Positions 23,032-35,389 of a stretch of 64,000 nt of DNA are shown in pieces. The stretch covers positions 1-64,000 of the forward strand of contig CBFFRP010000389.1 in NCBI GenBank assembly GCA_965644295.1. Direction: 5' to 3'. The position numbers and the translations under genes are program-made. This stretch comes from Paraphysomonas bandaiensis. Its lineage: Eukaryota; Chrysophyceae. Numbering within the stretch: the stretch's first letter is position 1; each line of letters starts with the position of its first letter. A model generated the notes under the pieces. It was not told where the DNA came from. It did not search any database and saw nothing but the letters and a program-made list of their open reading frames with translations.

Positions 23032-26000
23032 TCACATCGATGTAGTCCGATGACGAGAAACACTAGAAGACTCCAGAGATGACGCAGAAACAGGAGATTG
23101 TGCCTTCTGTCCTGAATCATAAGCAAGAGCAACTTTGGATTTTTCGCACTGATTGTATTGGTCAGAAAACATCTGCGCAAACCCTTGTAAAACTCTGCGA
23201 TCAGAAGGGTCGCTTGCTGTCATAAGGACACACTCTATTAGCAAGCGTGCTTTGCTGTAACGCTCACATGCCCTGAGAATAAAAATAACAACCGAATAGC
23301 CACCAGACAATGTCATGTAAACATGTATCACTTACATAGTGAGGTTTCCCAGTAGCTCTTCTACGGAAGCCTCCTGTCCAAGCCGTAAAGCAGCATGATA
23401 AATAAGTGGCTCAGGAACAGGGACACCGTCATCAGGATTAATATACTTCTTACAGCTTTCCGCTCGGCTCAACAGCTGATCAAATCGCTTCGCCAGGCCC
23501 TGAACATAATGGTTAAAGAGCACAGTTACAACACGTCGACCAGTGTACCTCAAGAAGGGTGTCCATTTGCGCGCGAAGTGAAGCCTCTCCTGCTATAGAC
23601 TGGCGCATAGCGGCGGTCCTTTTGAGAGTGTCTTGGACAAATCCAAGCGCGTGCAAATACAGCGAGAAAGGGGCTGATAGTAATTCCGAAATATGGCTTG
23701 CATCTCCTGACCCCAGGCGTGGCCTACTAGACGCCCCAGGACTTGACCCCGACCCCAAGCTGTTGTCGTCGTCCTCCCCTCCTGTAGCGATGGTCCTGTT
23801 GCCGTGCCGATGACGAAGTTCTCTGACAGTCCGGTGGTTCAGTGCGTCCCTTGCCATTCCATCCGCAGCTGCGGTCATAGCTGTCACCATCGAAACTATC
23901 TGTGAGCATCGGTGTACAGCTGCCGACAGCTGCATTACATCACTACTTTCATTCCCTGCACCAGATGCTATTCCGCCTGTATTATTGGGACTTCCAGCAC
24001 CGTACCAGTGTGCCGACGGGTTCCCCATAATACCTGCACCCGTGATCGGACTATATGATGCGGGCTTATCACCCACGGTGCCACGCCGCACAGGTCTATA
24101 TGCACTATCGGCGTCCATCACCCTCCATGGATGACTTGCAGCCTGCTCGACCATGACGAAATCATCAGAATCCCCACCTGCGCCCGTACTCTCCTCTTCG
24201 AGACCACCACCAGTTCCACTTCCATCTCCTCTCTGACTCCGTTTCCCGCCAGAACTGGACGGTACGGGGCTGTTTGATGAGTCCCGAGAAGGGTATGATA
24301 TTGGTCCAGCTAAGCCGAAAGTCATTGCACCGTGCACAGATACAGCTGTTGGAGTGGGAGAATCACGATGCCCTTCCCCACTCTCCGCACTGTAGACTCT
24401 CTCAGACTGCTCCCAAGCTCGTGAGACACGGTCACTTTTCCATCCACTATGCTGCTCCTGAGGACTAATCGACAGAGCTCTCGCCACTGCAGACCCAGCC
24501 CCGGCATCATTAGCAGAGTATCTCCGCTCGTGCTTATTGGCAGGGGAGGATGTGGGGGATACCATAGAGGTACTTGCCTGGAGATCCTCTTCCTTGTATC
24601 TACTCCCGCTGCCTGAGCGCCTGTGAGATCCTTGTACACTCCCGGATGAAGACTGTCCCTGTGGTGACTGTGGGTTCCCTCCTGAAGCAAGTGCCATCAC
24701 CATAGTGGCAGTCGCAGGGGCAATTCCGGAGGGTCGCGGACTGGGTGTAGCCTGCAAAGCACTTCCTCCTTGCTGCTGTTGCCCTGGTGGGGAGGAAGAT
24801 AGTAGGTGTGGATATGGGGTAGTGGGCGAGTTGTTGCCAGTGTGATCTCGGGAAAGACGACGGGACTGACTCTCTGCCCCTCCGCCGGATGCAGCGGATG
24901 TATCTTGTTGAGGAGACCCCGTGTCTGTGGGACCTTGATATCGACTTTGACCACCTTTGCCTTCCTCATATGTAAGTACAGGATCGTCTCCAGGGACAAC
25001 TTCTCCAAACATACGGCCCGCACACTCGCAGAATACATCCAGAGAAATACGATTCCTGGGATTGATCTCGAGTAGCTGTTATAATATATTAGAAGCGTAA
25101 TGCGAGTCCTACGACAACTACCCACCTGCTGCAACAGATGCAACATGTCCGCAGATACAGTGATTTCACTCGGAACGCGAAGCTGCTTTGATCTAATATT
25201 CAGGAAAAGCTCACGAGGATTTTGTCCTTTGAATGGGGGCAACCCTACTAGCATTTCGTAGAGGACACAGCCCACGCTCCAGAGATCAGCCTGAACAAGG
25301 AAGTGAGCTCGTCTGTGTCAGGGCTACAAATAGACTGTAATCGCTCACGCACCTTCGCATCGTACTCTTGCATTTCAAATATCTCAGGCGCCTGTACAAA
25401 TTTGTATCAGCGCCATACTCACAATGTGTCATATACTAATACCATGTAGAATGGTGTGCCGCATGGAGTTTGAGCCATGGCAGCCTCCTGTAGATGTCTC
25501 GCAAATCCAAAGTCGGCATACTTAATGATTGCCTGAGTCGTGGTGTCTGTCATTAATAGATTCTATAGAGGTAGATCAGAATTTCATTCAGTAGAATAAC
25601 ATATTTCGGGTATACCTGTGGTTTGATATCGCGGTGAATAATATTCTTCTGATGCAGAAACTTAAGACCCTGGGCTACAAAAGTGTCAGTATTCAGCAAA
25701 CATGTTATACAAGTAATACCAAGCTGATATAAAAATCTTCTGGCCACACGTTCCTCAATCCTAGAGTATCTCTTTATATATTTCTGAAGATCACCACCAG
25801 CACAGTACTCCAATGCCAAATATATATGTCGACTGGAGGTCTACCAAACAAACATTATATAAAATATATAAATATATCAAATACATACAAAATGATCAAA
25901 AAGTCGCACAATATTAATGTGCGAATAATCTCGCATTATAGATATTTCATTATCTAGATTCTCTTGTAGTTTAACTGATCCTAATTTCTCACGTGATATA

Positions 26001-26173
26001 ACTTTGACAGCATACAATTCACCCGTTGTATTATTAGTAGCTTTATACACCTGTATATAAGAATATCTATGATTCATATAGGGTTAATAAAGAAGTGTAT
26101 GTTAACATACATGAGCATATGAGCCTGAGCCTAATTTATTCACAAGTGTATAATTTCCTACAGTTTTTGACAT
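23032..26173 (-). CDS. ATG1: ATG1/ULK autophagy-initiating Ser/Thr kinase
   Basis: Ten exons (26173-26111, 26050-25889, 25840-25720, 25674-25616, 25562-25443, 25391-25353, 25290-25126, 25075-23549, 23499-23336, 23272-23032) join to 886 aa. The N-terminal kinase has the glycine loop LGSGSYAH, catalytic Lys37 (YAVK), HRDIKPQN (129-136), DFG at Asp152, and CGTPFYMAPE. LEYCAGGDLQKYI is typical of the ATG1/ULK family. A roughly 440-residue Ser/Gly/Pro-rich linker follows. The last 200 residues are helical (LHALGFVQDTLKRTAAMRQ to RVLQGFAQMFSDQYNQCEK), as expected of the tandem MIT domain that binds ATG13. The kinase starts autophagosome formation. It is transcribed divergently from ATG16. Confidence 0.92.
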
Positions 26174-26995
26174 GATTTGATCCAATTAAATCAATAAAAT
26201 CAATAGGATATTATATAAAGTATTAATCATATCCATTGAATAACATTTCCATAGATAAGATCATCATATGTATGTATATATATATATATATATATGAAAT
26301 GATGAGCTTTATATATACTAGAATTCGAAGTGTTGGAAGAAGGAGAATGAGAAGAGCAAAGAAGGTGTGTGAAAGTATATACTATACACTATATGTATGT
26401 ACCTGTAGATTATATATGTATGCTATGTACTGTATATACAGCAGTAGGTAGAGGAGGGAATCAGTTGGATTATAGTCATACTCTCATATAGGTCGAAAGT
26501 AAAGAATTTACACGAAATTTATTCTTCTGGGTAAAAATCCTTCTTTCTGCTACTAAAAGTTCCGAGTTTTATAGATGTAACTGAAAACTAAATTTCCAAA
26601 ATTTCCAAAATTTCCAAAAAATTGGATACAATTTCACTTCATACTTCAATCACTTTCAATAATAAATATATTTTATATTTTGGGTATATTGAACAGTATA
26701 TAAACTGCTATAATCCACTAGATGAGTATAACCTAAATTACCCAACGTTTACCCCGGATGACACCATTTGGTATGGAGTCTCCAAAAAAACTTAGGTGAC
26801 CGCTCCTTTCGGGGTGTGGCCACCGACCCACAACTACATCATATACATACCTACATATCAGCTATACACATATATATACATACAACAGTATCCAGATACA
26901 TGCATATACTCTACACAATTCTCTTAAAGATAGTGTATATAGATATCACTTTTCCTTACATACTATATCATATCAACCACCTCACATTATTTTTA
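26174..26995. promoter_or_regulatory. Shared ATG1/ATG16 divergent promoter region
   Basis: An 822-bp spacer separates the two start codons. It holds a TA tract (about 26274-26294), an exact TACAGCAGTA at 26437-26446, repeated AAATTTCCAAAATTTCC near 26590-26615, and GTATA/CATA words. No other gene is seen in it, so one region probably serves both autophagy genes. Confidence 0.55.
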
Positions 26996-28956
26996 ATGTC
27001 ATCTCCTATTATTTCACCCTCCCTCACTGATTGGGAGAATACATTATGGGATCATATACGTGAACGTAATCATCAACAGACAGACCCATATAAAAATGTA
27101 TATCTCGCATATGCTAATATAGAAAAATCACATCGTATGATTGAACAAAAACATATTGAAATTAGACATCAAATAGGCATATTACAGTATGATACACAAG
27201 AGGCTATACAGACAGGAGTGCCTAATATTGAATATATAAAAATGAAATTAGGCTTATTATCAGATGATTTGAGTCATAGAAGTAATAAGAACTTCGATTA
27301 TATTAAGATCAGATATGAACTAGAGAAGAAAGTACGTGAGAAAGATCATCTTATATCAGATCTTAAAAGTGAAGTCACAACAGCGAAATCTGAATTGTCT
27401 GCTAATCAAGAAAGGAATGCGGAATTACAAAGTAGTATTGAGAGTAAGGATGCAGTTATTGAAACACTCTCCGGTGAGTTGGAAAGTACTCGTGGCTTTT
27501 TGGAATCGGCAGAAAGTAGATTGAAACGCGTAGAGGCGGAGAATGTTCTGCTGTCACAGCGACTACTGGATGAAAAACACAAGAATGCAGAGGCAATGAA
27601 CGAGATGAATAGAATTATGCAACAGCAGCAGTCCTCCACGGGCAGTTTAATTGGAGGGGGGTTAAATCTGATGAAAAAGTTCGGTGCAACGAGTTTATTT
27701 GTGAAATCTAGTGGACACGAAGAAGGCGAGGGGGAGCATGATATTGAGGATGACTTCGTAGACATCAAGGGCAGTGAAGAGCCCGATTTGCCTGTTGTCG
27801 TGGATGTCGCTCCTCCTCGACGCCCTATGCATGTAACGCGATGTCATGGGACGGAAATAAATGACGTTGTATATGAAAGGCAGAAATTTATGACGGCAGG
27901 GTCGGACTCGACGGTTCGGGTATTTCCTCGGCGGGGGTCGGGGACGGAGGGTGATGGGACTCCTGACGGAGAGTTGGCAGATGCCTTACTCACCCTCACT
28001 GCTGGGGGGCCAGTAATATCACTACATCTCGCTGGAGAGTGGATTGCGGGTGGATGCAGCGACAGAATAGGGCGTATATGGAGCACGAGAACTGGAAGAC
28101 TGCGACACAACCTCTCCGGGCATGCGAATCGTGTATCCTCTGTTCGTTTAATAGGTGCATATACAGATACGTATTTCCTCTGCGTAAGTATTTGATGTGT
28201 GTATCAGGGTCTGGAGAAGAAAGAGCGGTAACGGGATCTGCTGATCGAACCATCAAGTTTTGGGACATCACTCGATCTCAAGCTAATGCTCTTTGTAGCA
28301 TGAAGACCAATTCTTGTGTGGACTCTGGTATTGATTACACACATAGGCCCACCATTTTGTGACGTTTTATCCTGTATGTAGTGGGTGTAAGCTCTGACTG
28401 CAGTACAGTGGCGTCAGGTCACCAGGATGGCGGCTTGCGTCTCTGGAACCTTCAGACACGTGATAAAATCCACTTTCTTCCAAAGCTCCACTCCAGCCAT
28501 ATTACGTGCGTACAGTTTGACCCGAAACGTTCGGCTCAAATCTTGACGGCGTCCCGCGACAATACACTCACCATTACCGATACTCGCACGTACGAACCAT
28601 TAACGGTAAATGTCGATGCTCATGTCATTCCTCTGTGACTAGCATGTATATATTAGGTACTGCGTGCCCCAGGATTTACCCTATCGAGTGATTGGTGTCA
28701 GGTAGGCAAGGAAACGCGCTTGCGAATTTAAACGCGTCCTAAGGGTACTACTGTCTGTGTACAGGTCACTTACTCTCCAGACTGCGCAATGGTAGTTGCA
28801 GGGGGTGCTGATGGTTCTCTATATTTGTGGAACACGTTATCGGGAGACTTCATAGGGTCGTACAGTGGTCACAAGGCGGGAATTACTTCAGTATTTTGGG
28901 GCGACACTGGTGTTATGTCATGTGATAAAGATGGAAATGTGATACAATGGGGGTGA
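26996..28956 (+). CDS. ATG16: ATG16 (coiled coil plus WD40 propeller), autophagy conjugation scaffold
   Basis: Five exons (26996-28154, 28208-28327, 28382-28605, 28657-28701, 28765-28956) give 579 aa, near the ATG16L1 length (607). The N-terminal helix with WENTLWDHIRERNHQQ resembles the ATG5-binding segment. A long coiled coil spans about 50-210. A seven-bladed WD40 region runs from HVTRCHGTEINDVVY (about 280) through TGSADRTIKFWDI and GGLRLWNLQT to DGNVIQWG at the end. ATG16 binds ATG5-ATG12 and places ATG8 lipidation on the phagophore. The WD40 part is present in animals, plants and amoebae and absent in budding yeast. Introns are 51-63 nt. The ATG after the CATA-rich stretch is chosen because the ATG5-binding helix starts there. 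Confidence 0.9.
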
Positions 28957-29473
28957 ATTAATGGTCCTGTTAGTTTTGTATATCCTTGAAGTTTCAGTAG
29001 TCTGGACATTTATATTGTTCATAAGTAATGCGGACGTTCTTACAGCTCACATACAAGCACAATATCCACACTGTTACAAAACCCCTGGCACTCTCTATTT
29101 TGAGTGGAATATAAAATATAGTACGATAGATGTATAGTGCCACATGTAGTATTTAGGATATTCTCCTGCCAATAATTAATGTAATAAATTAATGACTACT
29201 GGCTAAATGTAATCATTGTGCTCTTATGCGATTGAATTTTTACGTCTTATTATTGCAAACGAAGTAAGTATTAACACGGCAGTGAAAGTACGCTCTGAAA
29301 AGTCATAAACAGCAAATGAAAGTAAGCACATGATGATCAAACACGGCTTCTACTTGCGCAATAATTTTCTTGCAAATTCACTATAGATATAGATCCTACC
29401 AATACTTCGACCATTTGCTGTATGTGATCAGAATTGCGCAGTCAACAAGGTACAATCACCATTAATGGGGCAA
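28957..29473. other. Convergent spacer ATG16/VAP
   Basis: 3'-3' spacer, AT-rich. No gene, RNA or clear repeat seen. Confidence 0.5.
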
Positions 29474-30576
29474 TTACACCTTTGTATATCTCGCAATTAT
29501 AAAAGAGAGAACGGCCACAATAACAACAATGAGGAAAGAAAACCCCTGCTGTACAACCACCTTCTCAACATTTTTAGACTCTTTCTTTGGTGTTTCGCCA
29601 GTTGCTCTCTTTCGTGCCTTCTCTCTGGAATACTCACGTCGCAACTCCTCGAGCTGAGTGAAGTGATAATCCCTCTCGGCTGTCAGGTGTACAGTATACT
29701 CCACAACAGCATCGTACTTTTTCCTGAGATTCTGCAACTCCGCATAAATACCATCTGGGCTCCCGGGAATATCTTCTATTGGTCTCGCTGGCGTGGCGGC
29801 GGTATCTACCTGAGCCATTCTGCTCCTGATGTTCTCCACCCCCTCAGACACCGAACCCATGCCCGCCATATTTTCTGCCCCATCAGCATTCATATTATCA
29901 TCAGGATATATAAACTCTACTTTCAACTTCTGATTCTTCTTTTCATCTTTACTCTTAGTTTCCCATATCTTCTGGTACTATACTTGCGGATTAACAACTA
30001 CAAACTCACACAGTATTACTCACCTCTTCCGTCCTTTCATTTTGAGGTATTTTCACAATTTTATCGTACAATGTATCGCTAATTATTCTTGTTTGAACAA
30101 GAAAACGATGCTTACTAAGAACGGTCTCTCTTTCGGTTTCAGTGAGGTCAAGAAATCGGCTACACAAATATCATCAACAACTAAATACAAAAACGATTAT
30201 ACATTATACATACTTGCACTCTGAATCAATCAAAGTGATTGTACTCTCTTCTGTTTGTCCAACATCGATAACATTTTGATTTGGACGAACATAATACCAT
30301 GATGGTTGAGTAGTTTTGACTTTGAATACAATTTTACTATCAGTTTCATTCGTTATTCTTAATGTCTGTAATAAATATAATCATATATATAGATAACACT
30401 ATCGTTAATTATACATACCACTCTAGGACTACTATCTCGAACAAGAGGGAATGATAGTACCTCAGGAGGGTCTAATGAAACCTGTAATATAATCTATATA
30501 ACAAGAGAGGGATTAGATTATATAGAAAGATTACCAGTGATTTCTGCGCATGTGAGGCAGGTGAGGCCGTTGACAT
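29474..30576 (-). CDS. VAP/VPS-type MSP-domain protein, ER tail-anchored
   Basis: Five exons (30576-30535, 30481-30419, 30365-30214, 30159-30024, 29977-29474) give 298 aa. The N-terminal MSP domain shows VSLDPPEVLSFPLV, TLRITNETDSKIVFKVKTT, YYVRPNQNVID and RFLVQTRII. These match the FFAT-motif-binding beta-sandwich of VAMP-associated proteins. A heptad-like coiled coil follows (ELQNLRKKYDAVVEY). A C-terminal hydrophobic anchor GFSFLIVVIVAVLSFII ends in ARYTKV. VAPs hold ER membranes at contact sites by binding lipid-transfer proteins. Introns are 46-54 nt. It is divergent to coronin. Confidence 0.9.
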
Positions 30577-31098
30577 ATTATCAGCCTTTAATAATCACAA
30601 AATAATGGGGTGTAATTAATCAATGAGTTAATTATAATGTTGTGATATATATATTACGTTAAATGCTATATAGAGTGATAGCATCGAGCTAATGTACGGT
30701 ATGGTATACTCTATATGCATGTTGCATGTGGAGATCATACCATACGGCATACTTTGCATACTATGCTGTGCATACTTTGCATGCTGGTGTACACACATAT
30801 CCCCCCTTTGCTCTAACGATGTCATGTAGTGAAATGGATATACAGGATGGTATACTGCTGTATACGTATGATATCCAAAACACACCAAGTTTCTAGATTT
30901 CAACAACATGACATTCGAACGTGTTGATATGATTGGTACACATTCCACCAGAACTATTCTCCCGAATACCGGAATACACAGTATAAGTACTGTATACATA
31001 CCAACCTACATACATACATACATACATACATACAGTACATACATACATACATACATACATACATACATACATACATACATACATACATACATACATAC

Positions 31099-31237
31099 AC
31101 GCATCTTATTTTTCGGAAATAAATTGAAGCAAATATACTCTATATTGCTGCAATAAAAATACGGCTGGAATACACATAATTATTGTCTCAATATTAGAGG
31201 CATCTTTGAACAAAAATATACAAAGGATGCCGATACG
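31099..31237 (+). mobile_element. Short dispersed element (family C) between two CATA arrays
   Basis: It reads GCATCTTATTTTTCGGAAAT ... TGCTGCAATAAAAATACGGC ... CAAAGGATGCCGATACG. Related copies lie at 40844-40988 (minus) and 59234-59378 (plus). Its ends, (T)CAGCATC and GATGCCGA, are roughly inverse complements, suggesting a small MITE. Confidence 0.65.
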
Positions 31238-31369
31238 CATACATACATACATACATACATACATACATACATACATACATACATACATACATACATACAT
31301 ACATACATACATACATACATACATACATACATACATACATACATACATACATACATACATACATACATC
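31238..31369. repeat. (CATA)n microsatellite
   Basis: About 33 nearly perfect CATA units. With the array at 31010-31098 it brackets the family C element. Confidence 0.9.
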
Positions 31370-31457
31370 CACAGAATCATGTTGCAAACAGAACATTTGT
31401 CTCTGCCTCTCGTTTATTTGTATATCTCTCCAGTCAACTAGATCCATACATATTACA

Positions 31458-32865
31458 ATGTCCTCATTCGTTCGTGCTTCTAAGTTCAGACATGTCTTTT
31501 GTGAACCGGCTCGACCGGATGCAACCTATCAAAACATTCGTCTCTCTACTGTGACAGGAGAACAGAATTATATTAAAGCCAATCCCCTCTACTTCGCTGT
31601 GGGTCTACAGGTACATACACACATACATACACACACGTATACAAGTAGATACATACATGAATATAACGGTAATCATATAACGGGGTATTTAACAGGGAGG
31701 TGGTGGACCATTCGCAGTAATGCCTCTATCTAATCCCTGTAGATTTGAGACGGATATGCCTATCGTGACCGGTCACTCAGCTGCTGTGTTGGATTTTGAT
31801 TTCAATCCTTTTCATGATCAACTTGTTGCATCTGCATCAGAAGATCAGACTGTTAAAGTATGGGGTATTCCGGAAGGAGGTCTTACCTCCAATCTGGTGG
31901 ATCCGTTGGTGGACTTGCATGGTCACTCACGTAAAGTGACCCTATTGCGGTTCCATCCTACAGCGAGCAATGTTCTTGCATCTACATCTTCTGATCAGAC
32001 TGTAAAGCTCTGGGATATTGAGAAGGGTGCGGAGATGAATTCTCTGAATGATGCCCACCAACAGTTGATTCAAGACATCGTCTGGGATTATTGCGGTGAG
32101 ACTTATGCCACATCTTCTAAGGACAAAAACGTCCGTATTGTGGATCCCAGAAGCGCTACTGTAGTGAACACTATCGAGATGCCTCACGAGGGCGCCAAGA
32201 GTACTAAACTTTCCTTTTTGGGCCGTTTGGATAAGCTTGTTACTGTTGGTTTTACCCGTCAGTCGCAGCGTCAGTTTAAGATCTGGGATCCTAGGAACAC
32301 TTCCAAGGAGCTCAAGAGAGTGGATGTGGACCAGGCCGCTGGTGTGATTATGCCATTCTTTGATGAGGATACTCAGCTGCTTTATCTCGCTGGTAAGGGT
32401 GACGGTAATGTGCGCTATTATGAGTTGGTGGACGAGAACCCCTACTGCTTTCCTATTGCAGAGCATCGCTCCTCTGTATCTGCGAAGGGTATGGCCTGGG
32501 TGCCCAAACGAGGCCTCAATGTCATGGCCTGTGAAACGGCCCGTCTTCTAAAGCTGACCTCGAACTCTGTCGAACCCCTTAGCTTCCATGTGCCCAGGAA
32601 GTCTGAGGCCTTTCAGGATGATATCTACCCTGATACAGCATCTCCTGAGCCAGCCCATACCGCGGATGAATGGTTTTCCGGATCGAAGAAAGAGCCCAAG
32701 CTAATGTCCCTTAACCCCGCGCACTCCGGACAGACTATTGCAGCTCCCAAGGAATTTGTTGCTGTGAAAAGTCCTGCTGTACTGCAGGAAGAGTTGGCGG
32801 CTGCCCAGTCCAGAATCAAGGAACTCGAAGATCGACTTGCTGCCGCTGGACTGAGCACCGCGTAA
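31458..32865 (+). CDS. Coronin (actin-binding WD40 protein)
   Basis: Two exons (31458-31610, 31696-32865) give 440 aa, the length of short coronins. The N-terminus MSSFVRASKFRHVFCEPARP is the family signature. A WD40 propeller follows with HSAAVLDFDFNPFHDQLVAS, DQTVKVWGIPEGG and DQTVKLWDI, then the coronin C-terminal extension (PRKSEAFQDDIYPDTAS). The end is a short coiled coil (LQEELAAAQSRIKELEDRLA) that would trimerise the protein. Coronins bind F-actin and Arp2/3 and promote actin turnover. The intron (85 nt) holds ACACATAC repeats. This gene is among the most GC-rich and codon-biased here, fitting high expression. Confidence 0.95.
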
Positions 32866-33233
32866 TTTACCTTCCTCTTTTTCCCAGACTATATTGTGGT
32901 ATTGTAATGTTTAACTATCTGTTGTTCTTTGTGGCCGTTGCCACTTTTGTGCAGTGAAATAACTCACGGACAGTTCGGGTAGTGTTTGGAGCTATACAGT
33001 TAAAACTCTTTCAAGTAACTGAAGAAGTATTCTTAAAATATTTTTTATTTCGTTTCATGCATGTTTGGTAGCTCTACTGTCGTAAACCGCCAAAAGATGA
33101 CGTCATAGCTCCCACAAGCTACCATATATGAATTATCCCACAGTCATCATCCTAAACTCCAAACACTAAAGTAGTCATATCGATCATGTTAGAAATGAAT
33201 ATTGCGCTGAAGCTAACATTTATCTACACGTAG

Positions 33234-34500
33234 CAGGGCTGCGTATCAATTAATTGATTTTCAATTAATTGCAATTAATTGTCAATTATTGAAATTGCAA
33301 TTGTTGAAATTGGGACATCGATTCATAATTGCAATTATAATTGACTCCAGCTAGCTTCAATTAATTGTCAATTAATTGCAATTAATTGATATTAAAAAAC
33401 CCACCTTTTTATGCTGAAAAGTTGTTAAAAAAGGCATTGTTAGTAAAAAATCCAATTTTTAGGATAAAAATCGAAGACTGGTGAAAGACTATAATATCCA
33501 TAGGATTATCTCACATAGTAATTCATTTAATTAATTAGCGATAGGAGCGACAAATTGGCACCAGAAGTCATTGCACGAGTGTTATTTGAGAAAGTAAATA
33601 TTTGAGAAAGTAAATGAATGATGATAATAATAACGAAGAGGCTGCAATAGAGATTTGTCCTGCAGGAAAAGGGGCTCCACATTTTCCGTGATTGACCGCT
33701 ACTTGCTTCTATCTAATCATATGCGATCTTTCGAGTTTGGTTCCGATGTGTTAAAAGTCTAATTGTAGGACTATCCACCTCTATATACAGAGTATATACA
33801 TGTATATTATGCCCTGTATTATAAAAATAAGTGTAGTACAATTACAGAAGTAAGGTTACACCAGCTTGACTTCCACGACGTTTGCACATTGATTGACGAA
33901 CCCTTCATAATGCACCCGATTGTTGAGCGTCATCTGGGCGACAGTGCTGCTATTATTTTTAACGCTGCTTTCGAAAAGGCAGTCGTGAAGATTCAATGTG
34001 GCAACGAAGCCGTAGCTCGGACGGCAAAGGATCAAACTAAAATATATTTGTTCGATGAGGAAGAAGAAGATTATGACGGTGCGAGTCTAGCTCCGAATGA
34101 CGACGCAGCGCAACGTTTGTTTGATGGTAGCAGGCAGCGGAAGCGAGCAAGACTTAATAAGCAAACGCGTTACGGATGAAACACTTGCATAGCACAACCA
34201 ATAAGGTTGAGAGGTTGCTCAGTAGAGCTACGATTGTTATGACGGGCTTGCTCAAGAGCTTGACTCCTCAACATTTAGTGCTAATTATGATTTTCGCATG
34301 AATCGTTGCCTCTGGAATGAAATGACAGTTGAGGTAGCTATATTCGCAGCTAGTGTATTTTAGTACTAAATAATTGCAATTAATTGTAATTAATTGCAGT
34401 TAATTGCAATAGTTGAAATTGAGACAGCAAGTAATAATTGCAATTATAATTGACTACAACCTGCGTCAATTAATTGACAATTAATTGATACGCAGCCCTG
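33234..34500 (+). mobile_element. hAT transposon with perfect 8-bp target duplication
   Basis: The 1267-bp element begins CAGGGCTGCGTATCAATTAA and ends with the inverse complement, ...TTGATACGCAGCCCTG. ACACGTAG stands directly on both sides (33226-33233 and 34501-34508). Subterminal regions are arrays of CAATTAATTG palindromes. It carries only the C-terminal part of a transposase. It sits inside an older dispersed repeat (34505-34610, also seen at 15300-15400). Confidence 0.92.
33847..34301 (+). pseudogene. hAT transposase C-terminal fragment, frameshifted
   Basis: One frame reads EVRLHQLDFHDV..., FNAAFEKAVVKIQCGNEA and a following acidic linker with RQRKRARLNKQTRY. It stops at 34177-34179, but one base over the neighbouring frame continues with STTNKVERLLSRATIVMT and LTPQHLVLIM. 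That is the hAT dimerisation domain (pattern SN.xERLFSxAxxVMT...LxPxHL). The catalytic N-terminal two thirds are missing, so the element cannot move itself. Confidence 0.75.
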
Positions 34501-35084
34501 ACACGTAGTAGCACTTGACTCTGATATCCTACAATTTAGCGCTACGAAAGCTGCTTGTGCGTCACCGCAAGCACCAAGGTGCAACACTTTCGCTCTCTAT
34601 CCTTTAGGTGAAGTACTCCAGATGCTTGACTTCAGTAGACAGCCCAATACCCCGGATGCCGTTGAGGTGGGCCCATTCCCGGACGCATTTTTATTCGTCA
34701 AAGCCCAAAGGCGTCTACACGGGTGACACTTATATAAGTGTCCCTTGTACAGAATTTTTCTGGTTGAGCTATTAAAAGCTGTAGTTCTACCCGTGTTAAT
34801 AATTTGTGTTATAAGACTATACACTAATAACTAATATATATGTCTAATAGTAGATAGAAACCAAGACGTAATAAAAGGAGTAATTGTGTTGATTTGCTCC
34901 AGTGATAAAAGTTTTGACAAGCATAGTTATACCGATGTCGGCTGGACTGGTGATGTTGTGTTACTCGACTGGCTATATTGTCTTTGCTGCTGGTGAACCA
35001 CATACATGGTAATAAGTTGTACAAGTTACTGCGTCCATGTCTTCAATGCAGTGTAAGTATCAGGTCATGTCTGCTGGCATGCAG

Positions 35085-35215
35085 GAATCGGGTGGTGTTA
35101 GCCGAACTGGGACTTCGATTGTACGAACCCACTCCATTCTTCCTGGATAGCCAGAGAGCGCTGGGTACAGCCAGAGCGCTCGTGACAAGGCGTTGAAATT
35201 CGTAATGTAATTAAA
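35085..35215 (+). pseudogene. Copia RNase H relic
   Basis: The frame AELGLRLYEPTPFFLDSQ is plainly related to KELGLLVAKPTPFFMDSK in the RNase H of the copia ORF at 237-4994. The match fades on both sides through frameshifts. A family A repeat begins about 190 bp downstream on the same strand, where a 3' LTR would be expected. Confidence 0.6.
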
Positions 35216-35389
35216 CTCACGAGGATCAGAAATCAAGATCATAAATGTATTGTCTATATGGTGTGTGTCTAGCTGAAACGTTGGAGTAATACATCCACCG
35301 GGGTTTGTCCTATGAGATTTTTGTGGTTGCGTATCCGTCAGTTATGTCTCGTGGTTTGAAGATTCAATATACAGCTTTATTGAGTATTG

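Larger units (their letters stand above)
30577..31457. promoter_or_regulatory. Divergent spacer VAP/coronin
   Basis: It contains an exact TACTGCTGTA at 30853-30862, a CATA array (about 31010-31098), a roughly 140-bp dispersed element (31099-31237) and a second CATA array (31238-31369) ending some 90 bp before the coronin ATG. Confidence 0.5.
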
